NCBI GenBank assembly: GCA_963920765.1
Contig: OY987243.1
Coordinates: 31,247,060 to 31,311,059 of the forward strand
Length of the DNA stretch: 64,000 nucleotides
Direction of reading: 5' to 3'
Source of the DNA: Ulota crispa
Taxonomy: Eukaryota; Streptophyta; Bryopsida; Orthotrichales; Orthotrichaceae
In this document: positions 48,076 through 61,237 of the stretch, one piece after another
How the letters are laid out: every line of letters starts with the position of its first letter
Position numbering within the stretch: position 1 is the first letter of the stretch
Translations under genes and position numbers: made by a program
Notes under the pieces: model-generated
What the model saw: the letters and a program-made list of their open reading frames with translations, nothing else
Databases searched by the model: none
What the model was told of the DNA's origin: nothing

Positions 48076-50450
48076 AAGAAAAAGGTGATGTTGGAGCAGT
48101 TCCCAGTAGTATATGGAAAATGTTAGACCCACCCTTGTTGGGCTGAGAAGAGAGCATCGTTAAAACCTTTTTGAACAAAAAAGGGTTACTTTTTTTCAAT
48201 ACCCCTCGCAACTAGCCATGCTTAGTAATCCTAGCTAGTGGAGCTTATATTTTCAAACTAGAAAGAATGCAAGGAGAAGCGTGTAACAATAGCAATGGGT
48301 AATGGAAAAAGAATGCTCTTGAGTCTAGAGAATGACAAATCGTATTAAATGTATTATACACACAATTTGGTGAAGTCATAAGGAGGGGAGAGAAGCCACG
48401 GCATTGTCATATACTATCAATGCCACCCATATCTCTATTCATGATTTGTGTTGGAGACACATCAATGGTCTTGCTACAACAAAGAGGGTTGGAAAAGGCA
48501 TAACTGGGATAAGGTCCATGGTTGCGAGGCTTTTCAATTTTCTTGACAAATGCCTTACAAAGTTTGTTAGTGCTCGTTAATCAGTTTCCGATGGGTTTGC
48601 TCAATGATGGTCAATTGGTCTTTGATTGGTGTAGTGGCAACTTCACGAGCATCTTATGCTTGTTGATCAGGTTATAGTGGATGTGCTTGATGATGGGCAA
48701 TTGGTCTCTGATTGGTATTGCAGCAGTTTCATTGGGCATGTACAAGAGGCGATGGATGGTAAGTGCTATAGTTAGACCAGGACTGAACTGAGTCCCGTGG
48801 GATGCCGCTTGTCAACAAGTTCTAAACTAGGAGCTTGTCGCCTTCACCGGCAGCGGATGCGGATGGTGGAGTCTTGTGCCGATATGAGTAGCCAAAGTGT
48901 GCAGTGTCAGTTGTGGGAGCTACCTACCTTTTCATGTGGGAGGCGAGATACGAGGGGATTTCCTTCTAGAGAGTCATTGGGAGAGTGCAGCTCCTATCTT
49001 TTGGCTACCATCAAGTACGCTCACATCTTGATTGATTAGTCATATATGATGATACTATATCAAGCCTTTGGCAGTACAATTGCTATCAAATCATAAAATG
49101 ACACTTTTGATTGTTGATTTCTCTACTTTGATAAATTTGTACTAGCCATGCATGCTTTGCAAAGTTGTTCTGGTTTATTTTTTGTTTAGAAATTGAGGAG
49201 GCTTGTGATGCTAGAGAGAGAATAGACTTAGCTTCTACAACATGTAATATTTTTTCAATTCCTTGTGTTCTGCTGAATTGTAGAGTTTGTTTAGCTGAAA
49301 ATTACATAGTGTTTTTTTTCAGTCACTGACTCATGCCTTTGAATGGTACGGGTACTTATATGCATCTCAGCCTTCTTATTCCAATTGAGCTCTTACTAAT
49401 GGCCGTGCTCATTAGAGACCGCTTTGCTCAGAGGAATTATTGTCTTGGTTTGAGATCCTAATTGTTGTGTAAATAGATATCGCTAAACACAGCACATTGT
49501 GTACTATCACTATTAGCAAATAAAAACAAAAATGTAATCCAAAAACATATATACAAATATGCTTTTAATTGCCCCTCCTAGCTGGCTAATAGAGATTTGC
49601 GAGTCAGCTAGGATTAGACTGAAAGTATAGCTAGATCCAAATGCTAAGATGAATATAAGATCTTCAACGTCTATCCATATCAAAGGTGAGGTTGTTGGCA
49701 GCTGACAATGACAAGTGAACATGATGAAAGAAAGTATAAAAGATTGTAGGCCGAGTGTAATGATGAGTCCCATCATTAATTGCCTTTGGCAGGTTTTTAG
49801 TGCCAATATCTTATTCAATCTCTCATTAGTCTAATCTTGTGCACTGTAATTTTGGCGCTTAATCAACAAAGGTGGCAATGCTGTCATCTCAAACATAAGA
49901 AGCTTGGCCTCAAAAGATTATCAGCGCTTGTTTGGAGACGTAGCATGGCTTGAAGATCTCCTCAAATCCAACCTCTTGGAATTAGAGTTGACAAGGGCAA
50001 AACCAAGCATGCCATGTATCAATCATGTTGGCACTAGTTACACAAATGCATAGTAGCTGCGCCTTTCTTCTCTCCACAAACAAAACATGGTAATCCTTCT
50101 AGTACCATTGCCAACTCCGGCTGCACGGTACTATCAATAGGTAAGTGACAAAGGGTACAATTTTTAAAATGCTTCCTGCACTCTCGACCATCTTTGCCTT
50201 CTAACAAAAGATGCCACTAGGTAAGACGTTCTTCACGCAAATAATGGTACGTCTTGCTCTGACATCTAATGTGGTTGACGCCTTACGCTACAAATACACA
50301 TAATCTCTTTGAGAGAATCTTTGTAGCTGAGATCGATAAGCGCCACTACAAATGCGCGCATAACGCAAAGAATTTTGATGTTGGGCTATGTGTAAGTTCT
50401 CCAAAGTCATAGGCATGGCCCTCTTAAAAAACTCAGTCCGATCATAGGCA
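48076..50450. other. Intergenic, nothing recognised
   Basis: Short ORFs only. The 3' LTR of the adjacent Ty3/gypsy relic would be expected near here, but I could not identify it. Confidence 0.35.
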
Positions 50451-51110
50451 CTAAGTCCAAACATCTGGACTATTCAAGTCCACAACTAAAGCCAGCTTTT
50501 CCTGCACGGTGTTAGACAAACTAGGCTCCCGTCCATATAGCAGCTGGTAAGGGCTGTAAGAGGCCAAAGAAGCCTGTCTATTGAAACAATAATCCATGGC
50601 AATCCATGGTAACATCATATCCCAATCCCAATGGTTTCCACAAAGCAATCTATATTTATATAAACCGCATTTGACTGTTTAAACAACTCGCTCAGCTAAA
50701 CTATCTGCCTCTGGATGATCTCTAAAGGTGGTGCGGTGAATAGTCAAAACCTTGGTGCATAGAGTTTCAAAAGCTACAAGAAACTTTCGGCCTTGATTTG
50801 TCAAGACTTCAGCTGGTGCTCCAAAGCGTGCCAATACTCAATCAAAAAATGCCATAGCTGCCAACTTAAGAGTTTTGAGGCAAAGCAACCAGCTCTATCC
50901 GTTTGCTGAAATGCTCTACCATCACCAACACGTATTCGGCTCTACGTAGGGAGACAACAAGCAGCTCAACAAAGTCCAAAGAACAACGATAACCTAAACT
51001 CAAAATTGGTGAAGGCCTCAACTGTAGTAATAAGGTATTAAAACTTGATCTCATTTGATCACACACCTCACATCAAGAAATATAGGTAGAAACTTGTTGA
51101 TACATGTCAG
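50451..51110 (-). pseudogene. Retroelement integrase fragment
   Basis: Minus-strand frames read TDMYQQVSTYIS-CEVCDQM (zinc-finger end), then LGYRCSLDFVELLVVSL and YVLVMVEHFSKRIELVALPQ, with the first catalytic Asp of the DDE core in SLDFV. The more distal SPYQLLYGREPSL at 50,451-50,648 is the typical end of the core. The frame is interrupted between the two. Confidence 0.8.
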
Positions 51111-51779
51111 TTCACCAATACTGGTTGTGCAATATAGAATGTGTCATGCGCACTCTAAAATGACCAAGCTCCTCATGCACTTGCCATATTAAAGAAGATC
51201 TGTGGTCTAATTGAAGAACTATGCACTTAATTCCATCTGGCCAAACTCAAATCAACAAGACGTTATCCCAATAGAACTTTGCAATTTGATAATAAACTCT
51301 GTCTCGCTTCATGGTAAAAATACCCAAAAAGAATGATTCATGTTGAAGTTTGTGCAAAACCACTGAGTCTTTTCACACATCTTCAATACTCTGAGACTTA
51401 TCAAACTCATCATCTAAATTTAGATCAGCGTCCTCAGTAGCAGAGCTTGACATCAAAGTCAAATAAGCAACTACGTGCCAGCCTGGAATTGCCTCTCTGT
51501 CGCAATCTCCATGTCATCTAACACTAATCAAATCCTCATTAGAGGGACTTGGATTGCAAAAAAGCCCATCCACATCTAAGTTAGTGATACCAGTTTAGTG
51601 AACAACCCCAGAGTCATACTCTTAAAATAGTAGAGCCCACCTAGCAAGCTTGCCGGTGAATTTATCTGACTCCATAAACCACTTCAAAGGTTGATAATTT
51701 GTCACCAGTGTGAACCGCTGACCATACAAGTAAAGCCAAAAATGTAAAATGGCCCATACAGCAGCTAATTTTTTTTCCT

Positions 51780-52760
51780 CATAAAGCAAATAGTTGAACT
51801 CTACCGAGTTGTTACTCTTTGAAGCAAAAGCAATAATATACTCTTGTCATTTCTCATTTTTTTCAGTCAAAACTACACTTAATCCCACTACACTCCAATC
51901 CATGTGCAATTAAAAAGGTCTAATAACATCAAGACGTCAAAGCACGTGTGCTAAGCCCAATTTTTGCTTCAACATATAAAAAGACAACTGTTGCTCATGG
52001 CTCCATGTCTATATCAAGTCTTTGCTAGTGAGCATAGTCAAAGAACTGGCAATTAAGCTAAAGTTCTTGACAAAGCGCCGATAATAATTTGCTAAGCCAA
52101 AAAATGCGCATAGCCGTGGAACATCACAAGGTGCTGGAAGCTTTTGAAGAGCATCTACATTTGCTTGCTGTACGCCAAATCTCCCTGAAACTGTTATGTG
52201 TCCAAAATATAACAACTAGTCAATGAAGAATTTACACATGCCATGATACAAGCGCAATCCCCATTTATGCAATTGCTCAAAATCGGCTTACAGATGTCTC
52301 ATATGCTCTTGAAGTAAACCCCTAAGGACAATAACATCATCAGTGTAACATCAAACAAATGACAATCTAGTCAAAATACAATCTATCACCTTCTGAAACT
52401 CAGCAGGTGCGTTTTTAAGACTAAATGAAAAAAACTTTCAATGATAAAGTAGATCTCTGCCATCATGATCTACTCCGCAAAATGCAGTCTTCATAAGATT
52501 TTCAAACCGTAGTGGCAACTGATAGTATCCAGATCTCAAATCTAATGTACTGAAGACTTAAGCGGATCCCACTGCATCAAATAACTCTTCTAGCGTCGGC
52601 ATATGATATCGTTCTGATTTGGTCTTTTTATTAATAGGACCGTAATCTCTACACATCATTTTTTCAGTCCAATTACCAAAAATATCCTTCTTAAAAGGCA
52701 TCACCGTAGCACAAGCATACTTGCTATTGAATAACCCAACCAAATCCGTAGTTAAAAGTT
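51780..52760 (-). pseudogene. Retroelement reverse transcriptase/RNase H fragment
   Basis: The frame reads CRDYGPINKKTKSERYHMPT and LEELFDAVGSA, then LDLRSGYYQLPLR after a stop. The catalytic motif is C-Y-T-D-D-V-I-V-L at about 52,330, YTDD in place of the usual YxDD. It continues through CKFFID, YFGHITVSGRFGVQ and FFGLANYYRRFVKNFS into RNase H (HMDWSVVGLSVVLTEKNE, about 51,865-51,920). Many stops are consistent with Trp or Gln codons hit by C-to-T changes. Confidence 0.85.
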
Positions 52761-54758
52761 CATGACATCGGGCTTAAACACCAATCCTCTCAGAATTGTT
52801 CAACTTGTAAGGACATCTAAAGATAGGATGATTATCTTCAGGCTGAATGTGAATGGGCTTACCTTTATAACCCTTCAAATTGTAAAGATTAAAAGCAAAG
52901 CAACTTCAGTACAAGTGGATGAATGCTCGCATCCTATGTGCCGCAACATATGTGAGATGATGACCTAAACTCAATGGCCAATCATCAAACTTTGTGGTAG
53001 TCTTCTCCATCAAAGAACTACTATTAGATGTGGACATAACCTGTGATTGCTAATCAGAAGAGGGAGGGACAATATAACTGTCCCTAGCATCGCCGTTTAA
53101 GGCCAACGTAGTAAAGGTTTTCTAAGCTTGAAATTCATTCAAAGCTTGCCACTGAAAATGAAAATGATGCTTAGAATCTTCTTTAATTGTAGCAATTGGC
53201 ATTCTTTTTGCCCTTGACTATTATCTTCTGCCCCCAAAATGAATAAATGGCCGTGTTGCTGCTGAACAATAAGCCAAATGCCAATAGTCCAAACCACGGT
53301 ATGAAGATCCATAGCTTGATCTAATACAAAGCGTCGTTGACCTTTAGTAAGATCATGAGCTGCTATAGTGCCAGTAGAAAAATCCATGACACGTTCTCGC
53401 TCATCCACATTAGTTTCTTCATAAGTGTACCTATGAGAATCCCACACCATGTCAAGTCTATGTGCTTAGAATGCAAATGATTTAGGATATGTAACAAAGG
53501 TTGGTAATACCTCGCATGGCTTCTTAACCTTGTTGACCAAAGCAAAGGAAAGTGAATCATCTTTGGTCACAGCTAAAGGTTTCATATGGTCATCCTAAAT
53601 GTCCTTCACCAGACGTCATAGAGGTATAATAACCTGTAAAAGTGCTTTGGCCAACATGGAATGTGACATCATGTTGGTCTAAAGCTAACGTGATCAATAT
53701 ACAAACGACTGTAGTGCAGTGGCATCTACAAAGGTTGGAAGACCAAGAATTTGACAAATATAATGGCCATCTTCCATCACCATTTGCCGTTCATTGCCCA
53801 ATAGAGGTACATTTTTAGAATTATACCTTAGTGGAGTGGTTTGATGGTTATACCACTATTGTATTATCCTCACCAACTCTATAAAAAGGCTAAATCTTGG
53901 GTCATCTAACAGTTGACCTGCACCTATTCATGAGTGACCTTGGCAAGACTATCTTGTCACAAACAAATCAACATAGCCCAATCTCCTCAAATTCTCATAG
54001 CTGATAAGAGTAATATTTCTAGATAGGTGGCCAAAACATTTATGAAGGGATGATAGAGGCAACTGCTCAGAGAACAGAGCCATCAACCTTTGAAAGTGAT
54101 GTTTGGCTACTTTGGTAGATACATAACTATCATCAACATGAATGTATCGTTGAATCATAAGCCCAACTTGTAAAATGGCTGCCAATTTGGTGCCAATGAT
54201 TTTAAAAAGTTCCACAAAAGTGATCCCATCTGAGGATTGACGCCAATGATTTGGTCATCTAAACATAGAGTTAATGATAGTAGAGGCTAAAGAGTAAAAA
54301 AGTACAGAAGCTGCAACTTCTATACATCGTTGAGACAACTTTTGGCGGCTAATCTAAGGTGGCAAAGCATCCTTAAAATGCTGAGATATAATCATCAAAA
54401 TCGGTGGCTCTTGTCGGTCCTCTCAAAATGCAATCGCAAAATCCAAGGTCTCTTCTAATAGTGAATGACCAAATGGAAGGCTCTCCAAAAATACCGAGCA
54501 TCTGAATATAGCGTCAATAGTCAAAGATATAGACAATGCTGCAAATACCGCTAGAATCAGCTCTTTTTGACCATTGCTAGAAAACCATCTTGGTCGAATC
54601 TATTGCTCTTTTGTCTAGTTATTCATATCAAAATCAAGAGGGTAAAGTGTGTGTTAACCAACTAAAAAATCATAGTCAGTGGCGTTGGTGACAGCGCACC
54701 TCAAAGAAAAACGAGAATATGTAACTCTTCCACTTACTTAAAAAATCAGCTATAGAGG

Positions 54759-54980
54759 CTATTTGCTGTAGTTTGTAGCACGCTCCGTGCCTCCAACTGA
54801 AATGACAATAGTAAAAGGACAAGGCATCAAGGTCTTAGTAGTCAAGCTAAGTTTTGCCGCCAAATGCTTGCCAATCATAACTAGCTGGGCACTTGAGTTC
54901 ATCATCACTCTAAGTGGAATAACTTGATGACCATGTTCTCTGCCACATGAAACCAAAAACACTCCATTTTTGTTTACCAT
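54759..54980 (-). pseudogene. Retropepsin-like protease fragment
   Basis: The ORF reads VIPLRVMMNSSAQLVMIGKH and LAAKLSLTT. The pattern of an active-site Asp-Ser-Gly followed by A-x-x-x-x-I-G is recognisable, but the catalytic Asp-Ser-Gly has become Asn-Ser-Ser. Confidence 0.7.
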
Positions 54981-55545
54981 ACAAACAACACTTGGGTATA
55001 CCGCCTATTGCTTTCTAGCAGATCTTGTTGAAACGTCAACAAAATAAGCTGTTTTCGTCGTTAGAAGCACATCCATAGAGGAATGATGCAATGTGTGGCT
55101 ACTCACATGCTCATTAAATGCTGCAATGGCTTTAGTTGCAAGCTTAGTACGTAGCCTTGCTTGAGCCTCTGAATTATGAACTAAAGAAGTCTCGGCAACA
55201 ACTTGAGATAGTTTGAAGAGATAGCATGTCCATCTTCCCTACTAAAACACGTCCTATCATATGAAAGACTTTAGAGGTCTGGAAACTAGGTGCCATCAAC
55301 TATGAGTCAGAAAATATCGGCATTTGCATAATCTTAAAAATCATGGTGTACAGTAAATCAAGTGAGGCAAAACCTCCAAGATGTGGAAGTGCAATAACTA
55401 GAGGTTTGTTTGTGGCAACAACATCAGCCAAACCAAAAAATAATGGTAGATATGCCTGGCCAATGGAATTAACAAGACTACTTTGGTGTGTGCATAAGAC
55501 AGCAGTGATATTCGGTACTGGTAAACCAATTGATCTTCCAATAGT

Positions 55546-56250
55546 TTATAATTGGGTAGCAGCTGTAGCTCTCAACTTTCCAAATGTACCAAATATGTAA
55601 TGTTCAAAGCTAAAATAATCAGTTGTCTTCTTGGGAGATGTCCGAAAATCAAAAGTTTGTACCAATGATGCAGAATTTTTAAGCTTCTCCTCTAATTCTA
55701 CTATCATGGCCTCAAGGATCTTCTCCCATTGTAACTTAGCAATTACAAAATTAGCTGGCTTCATTTCAGAATGAAGCTGAAAACAGTAAATCTCATTGTG
55801 GTTAGTCCCACCACAATGGTTGCACTTTAAAGCCTATTTCTTGGGCTTAGCTTCACTATTCACCTCTTCCTTCTTAGTAGCTTTGGATGGCTGAGAAGGT
55901 GTCTTGGGTTTCTCTGGACAACTCTTCTAAGCATGTCTATTTTGCTTATACTTTCAATAATGCAAAGTTTTCTTTGGTTTAGTGTCCGCCAGACTGCTAG
56001 TGACAGCAGAGGTCTTCTTAAATTTGAAAGAATTTGTTATAGAATAGACCATATTCGTGGCGTCATGATGACAAAATATTTGGTCACATATCTTAAAGAC
56101 AGCAAAAGCTTGGGCTAATGTAGTCCTACCCTCATAATCAAAAATAATCCAAGGAGATGACAAATCTAGCAACCGCTTGTTGAACTTTGATAAAAAGGTC
56201 TTACAAGCTGATTCTTAGTGAAAATTCTACCAGACTCGACAACAAATTGT
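55546..56250 (-). pseudogene. Gag-like region with zinc knuckles
   Basis: The minus strand encodes KCNHCGGTNHNEIYC (C-x2-C-x4-H-x4-C) at about 55,800, and an upstream degenerate knuckle (KYKQNRHA, KSC) at about 55,930. A helical segment precedes them (AVFKICDQIFCHHDATNMVY). The Lys/Pro-rich linker PEKPKTPSQPSKATKKEE separates the knuckles. Stops interrupt the frame. Confidence 0.75.
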
Positions 56251-57800
56251 GCTAAACAGGTGTATATGGTGCACGATATATCTTTTTTTTCTTCCAAAAA
56301 TTCTAGATATGCTGCATCTGCTCGTGACAAAATTCGCCATATTTCACTTTCAAATGCATAATAAACTGCGTTAATGAATCAAACTGAGGTGGGGGGAGGG
56401 GGGGAGGCAACTATGACCAATGCCGCTTGAGTAGCCAGAGCCGTGCACAACATGATGAGTAGTATGGCACACTTTGTCCTAGGTCTCAGAGCTAGCATTT
56501 TGTCTTTAGGATCCTCAAAGGCCCCTACCTCAGCCTCGTCAGGTTTTTCCTCCACCTTCACAAATGAGGAAGTTAAAGCAACTACCGTCCTATTCTTGAG
56601 AGCTGAAATAAGTTTTACTCGTATCTCCTAATAAAGTTGCATCTCAAGAAACTCAAATGAATGAGCATGAGTTCAATGCTCATAGATCTAAAAGGCCTCA
56701 AACTCCAAATGTTGAGGCAGAAGCGCAAACTAGTCGTTGAAATTAAACGACCACTAGCGTTTCTCCATCACCCATGTGCGAAAATAAAGTTTTTAATCAG
56801 GAAGGGAAATCCTTCCTGCGCGTTTTGAGAACTAATCAAGGACCAAATCGCGATGATCGTCCTTTGTATTGTCAAACGTACCCACACTCGAGACTCGAAG
56901 TCTACTAGTAGTCTTCAACGTCGAATTAGACTGAAAAGCCTCGTTGATATCTACCGCTAGCCTAAAGTCCTTAGTGTGTTTACCCTCCAAATAATTTGGT
57001 GAGGGAAATCAATAATATCGGCTCTTTATTTGCACTATAAATAGACTATATAGGAACCTGCTACTATTTAAAAGCTTAGGGCAACCTGATTTGCAATCAC
57101 CATCTAACTGTATGATTCACAGGTATTGACATCCGGTGAGTATAAGTCCAATATAGATAGAAAGATCTTGTCGGCAATCAATCTAACCTCACCCCTACAA
57201 TACGCCCACCCTCAACAAACAGAAAATAGGACAATGTCTGTAAACAAGGAAAGGTATTTACAACAAAATTCAAAATACAAATCTTGGATCTTCTTCCCTA
57301 AACAATAAATAAACAAAAATGAAAACCTACACAATCAGACAAAACTTCTGAAAAACAAGCCACAGTTGTTCCACAAGAAGGTTCAACAAGTGATATTCGA
57401 ATGCTTCCCTAAGCAATTATCGCCACCTTTTAGAGTTTGCGGGTTAAATGATCAAGTTATCTACTTACGCCCCCTCTTTCCGGCCCAAAACTATCACCCA
57501 ACGACAAAGAAGCAAAAAACAAAATCACACAACCGACACACGCCTGCGGTTGATGATAAGTGGCAAATTGGAATGCGATAACCTGCAAATCTAATGCCCC
57601 CAAATCCAATGTCCACCAATCTCACATGAACATTTAAAAATCGTCCATGAAATTGATTGTGGGATATAAGTTTAGAAAATCCAATGGATTGAATTAACAA
57701 GGTTTGGATGATTTAATTGAATCAAATTTTTTTAAGAGCTCCAGCCGTTAATTCTTGGCTTGAAGTCTGAACTGGTGTTTGGAAATTTTTAAGAAATAAA
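56251..57800. other. 5' flank of the Ty3/gypsy relic, nothing recognised
   Basis: A CCTCCCCC-rich stretch lies at about 56,390-56,406. Primer-binding site and LTR borders were looked for and not found. Confidence 0.35.
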
Positions 57801-58990
57801 CGGAAGCTGAGTGGTGAAACCCCAGCTCCCCTGCTGGTTGCTGCTCCGCTGGTCAGCCTGGGGAGAGCTGCTCCGGTGCTGCGGCTTCCGGCTCGTTGAG
57901 CTGCTGCGCCCTCCCGAACTCCAAAACCCTAATGCTCCAGTTCGTCGCTCCGGCTTGGTCTGGGGCGAGCTGCCCTCCGATTGCCGCTGCCCGCTGGTCC
58001 GGCCCTGCTCCAACGTCGCTGGCTCGCTGCTCCTCGCTGCTCCTGCAGCACGTTCCCGATCGGCCCACGAACCCTAAATTTTTGGTTGCCCTGGCCTGGT
58101 TCTTTGCTGCTCCCGAAGCCTGCTACGTCGATCCGCTCCGGCCGCTGCTGCAACCCCCGACGCCGCTCAGGCTCGAAACCCTAAAACGAACGTCGCTCAC
58201 GGCTAGTCGTCGCTGGCAGCTGTGCCTGCGCCCACGCTCTCGCGCCTCCCGTCTCGCTGGTCGCCTTCGCCCTCGACGCCCTGGTCGCCGGATCGCTGGG
58301 CTTCGGAAACCCTAGTTTTCCCGTCGCCTGGCTCCTCCGAACCTCGAAGCCCTGCTGGTCGCCGTCGCTGCGCGGCAGTCCGCCTCACGGCCTCTCCGAC
58401 CAACTCCGCCTCCGACCAGCCCGTCAAGCTCTCGGGAATCAAACCCTAAGCGGCAGCAAGCATATGCAACTCCCGCAACCGCTCCACCATCCGGAATCAA
58501 AACCACCAATCCGAAAACCAAAATCTCAAACTGGACAGAAACTAGGAACCCTAATCTCTCTCCCGCACAAGCGCCTCTGCTCACGGCTTTTGCACGGCTT
58601 CCATACGGATTAAGATCACAATTTTCAACAAAAACAAAGCGTCCGTATTCATTCAATCGTATTCATTCAACCAAGAATCCGAAACCAACAACTTAAAAAC
58701 CCTAAATTCCTGTAAATCACAAGAACTCAAAACTCAAGAACAATAAACAAAAACGGGATTCTTTGTCAAGTGATAAGATACGAAATCTAAGCACTTAAGC
58801 ATCAATCAAGCTACCTCTCACTCCACTCACAGGAGTATTCAAAAGTGCAAGGAGAAACGTGAAAGATAATACAAACTTAAGAAAATACAACAAACGTATT
58901 TTCTCTCAAAAACACCTCACAAGACTTAACTTGGCAAAGAATGCCAAGTCATGGAAGTAAAGTGCCTTAACTAACCTCAAACCCTAAGTG
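57800..58990. other. GC-rich block with eight telobox-like ACCCTA motifs
   Basis: 57.8-58.45 kb is strongly GC-rich, with CTGCTCC/GCTGCTG low complexity and long open frames on both strands; none of these resembles a protein family. ACCCTAA or ACCCTAG occurs at 57,926, 58,071, 58,178, 58,309, 58,443, 58,548, 58,699 and 58,981, all on the plus strand. The block may be a promoter/leader of a host gene or of a retroelement; no downstream coding partner is recognised. Confidence 0.45.
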
Positions 58991-59172
58991 GCCTCAAATG
59001 AGTGCCAAATGAAATGAGGTGCCAAAGACAAAACCTTCCCTAAAACTACTAAAAAAAAATATTATCCACTAATGAAATACATCCAATGTAGCATAGCCAC
59101 AATGCCATATCACGTGACATAATTCTCATGGGACTGAAGGAGTTCCTACACATGCGCTGTTACTAGGGCCGA

Positions 59173-60480
59173 TTGTCTTTTTATAATTGTCCACTCATCT
59201 CTAAAACTATAACGCGGAGGAGATTTGAGGCCATTATCCGATGCCTTCACTTAGTAAACAATGATGATTTAATACTAGACCAAACCAATCCATCGTTTGA
59301 CAAAATAACAAAAACTCGTTGTTTTGTGAGTCTTTTGCCACAATTTCCCAATCCCTATATAACAATGAAAGAATCTTGATTGTGGATGAGATAATGATCC
59401 CTTATAAGGGTAGGTTTTGTAGCATATGACAGTACATGAAATCAAAACTCGTCAAATTTGGCATGAAAGTCTGGGCTCCAACTAATACAAAAAGTATGTA
59501 TAAAATTCTTTTACCCTTGCGACTACAATAGTTTGCTATGAAGGTTAATTGAACCATCCTTTCATGTAGGTGACATTTTCAGTATTGCTATAGGTACATT
59601 TCAAACATTGTTGTGTACTTGGATGCAAACGAAGCACGTTTGGAGGGTGACTCGGTGGGAGAGGATGCAGTGCTAACCTCAATGGGTGGTTTTGAAGGGC
59701 ATGGCCATGTTGTTGTGACAGACAACTTCTTCACCTCTCCAAAGTTGTTCATGGAGCTCATGAACCGTGGTATCTGGGCCACAAGAACATGCAAGAAGAA
59801 TTGGAAAGGTTTTTCAACAAGCTTGGCTAGATTCGATAGCACCCATCTCCCTGAGCAAGGGCACTTGGCGGTAAAGATGCACCGTAGCCGTCCCATAGTT
59901 GCAATTTGTTAGATGGATGCTAAACCCGTGTTTCTCTTGTTGATAGCATGTGATCCTGTTGGTGAAGACTCCTTTGCAGGGTGGTTAGTCAATCGAGAGA
60001 GAGTATAATTTCCAACTTCTCGAATTTTACTACAGTACCAGGCTAGGATGAGGGTGTAGATGTCGTCGACTAGTTGCGTCAAGAGTATAGCACCCAACTA
60101 CACTTCCACAACTGATGGCACAGGTTGTTCATATTTGTTTTGGATTCACCGTTGTTGAATTCATACATACTTTATGCAGAGGATTGTTGTGCCATGGATC
60201 AACGAGTTGATTCACGTGTTTACTGGCATTATGATTTGGCAGAGGAACTCATACGACCTTGCTTGAATGTTGGCCGCATCCACGGCCCCATTAGGAACTC
60301 GGCACGTGGGGGCCTTCACTACAACGTCGGGCACCTTACAAAGCATCAAAACTGCATTGTGTGTGGGAGCAGGACCTGACGCATAAGCCCCGGATGAGAT
60401 GGAAAGTTTCAATGCGAGAGGGCATGCTACCTGGCGGTGCACACGCAACGGAGATATGAAGCAAACATTTGCACGGAAGT
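59173..60480 (+). pseudogene. piggyBac transposase (DDE_Tnp_1_7 type), decayed
   Basis: Successive blocks in three frames match piggyBac transposases. RRRFEAIIRCLHLVNNDDLI is followed by FDKITKTR; then VDEIMIPYKGR (first catalytic Asp) and QYMKSKLVKFGMKVWAPTN near 59,375-59,490. Next is GHVVVTDNFFTSPKLFMELM (second Asp) and GIWATRTCKKNWKGF at 59,700-59,810. The C-terminal part reads YWHYDLAEELIRPCLNVGR and GLHYNVGHLTKHQNCIVCG, the start of a Cys/His-rich domain (H-x3-H-x2-C-x2-C). Frameshifts and stops occur around 59,379, 59,600, 59,912 and 60,125, and the N-terminus is missing. The transposase moves elements into TTAA sites; a TTAA terminus follows at 61,254. Confidence 0.8.
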
Positions 60481-61237
60481 GCTGTAATTTGCTACATTGA
60501 CGTTAGCATTGACAAGGTCGATTTGTTTGTCTGTCATTTGTAGGTGCTAGTCAGACCTAGTGGATAGAGCTGGTGTAGGTGCCATGGACTAATAGAAGCT
60601 ACAAAGAGCATGAAGAATCCAAAGTTGTCTATTTGACAATTTTGAAGTTGTAGTGGATATGCAAATTCCCAAGTTATGAAACAGTTCATGCACTTTACAA
60701 GGCATTGAAGGTTTCTGGTTGTTATTCATTCTATGTTTGTTGTCTATTGGCAAGTGTTTTTTGTAATAGTGCTATGTCATTGGTGTTTCGTGTTATGTGG
60801 TATGTTCTTCTAGAACATGTCTCATATTCTTGTATTCTGAGATGAGCCCAACTTTCACGGGAGAGCCTGAAAAGTAAATCTTCACAGAGCACTGTTGACC
60901 CATTGCTTGCACTTGAAAGTATTGGTGCATTGGTATTTCACTAGCTAGTTCCTAGTACAAGCACTTCACAAGACTGAACTGAGATAGAGCGAGAGACTTG
61001 ACTTGTGCGCTGCGGGAAATGGCTTTGTCATTCGTGTTTTTCCTGTTTCCTTTCTTGATCTGCATACTAGTATTGTGTGATTGAGGCGGCAACCGCTCAA
61101 GGTCTAGGAAGCCAGAAGCAGTTGGCGCTGCCAACAGGCTTTCTCGAGAAACCTGCACCCCAGAAAAGCCACACAAACAACCTGCCATATTACAAGCAAA
61201 GGGATACAAATCTATATAGAATATACCCACCTACCCC
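60481..61237. other. Non-coding 3' part of the piggyBac element (presumed)
   Basis: AT-rich sequence between the transposase relic and the TTAA terminus, with no ORF that I recognise. Confidence 0.35.

Larger units (their letters stand above)
50451..56250 (-). mobile_element. Ty3/gypsy LTR retrotransposon, internal region, heavily decayed
   Basis: Domains occur in the order gag zinc knuckles, protease, reverse transcriptase, RNase H, integrase from high to low coordinates, the Ty3/gypsy order. Stops and frameshifts occur every 100-200 bp. Flanking LTRs were not identified on either side: 43.1-45.3 and 61.7-63.9 kb are not its LTRs as far as I can tell. Confidence 0.85.

Noticed and set aside
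47193..48211. Matching 66-residue ORFs on opposite strands as a gene pair
   Set aside because: They are the two arms of one inverted repeat; the reading frame has no recognisable protein features.
57811..58656. Protein-coding gene in the GC-rich block
   Set aside because: Long frames exist on both strands only because the sequence is GC-rich and low in stops. The translations are Arg/Ser/Pro low complexity without a domain.
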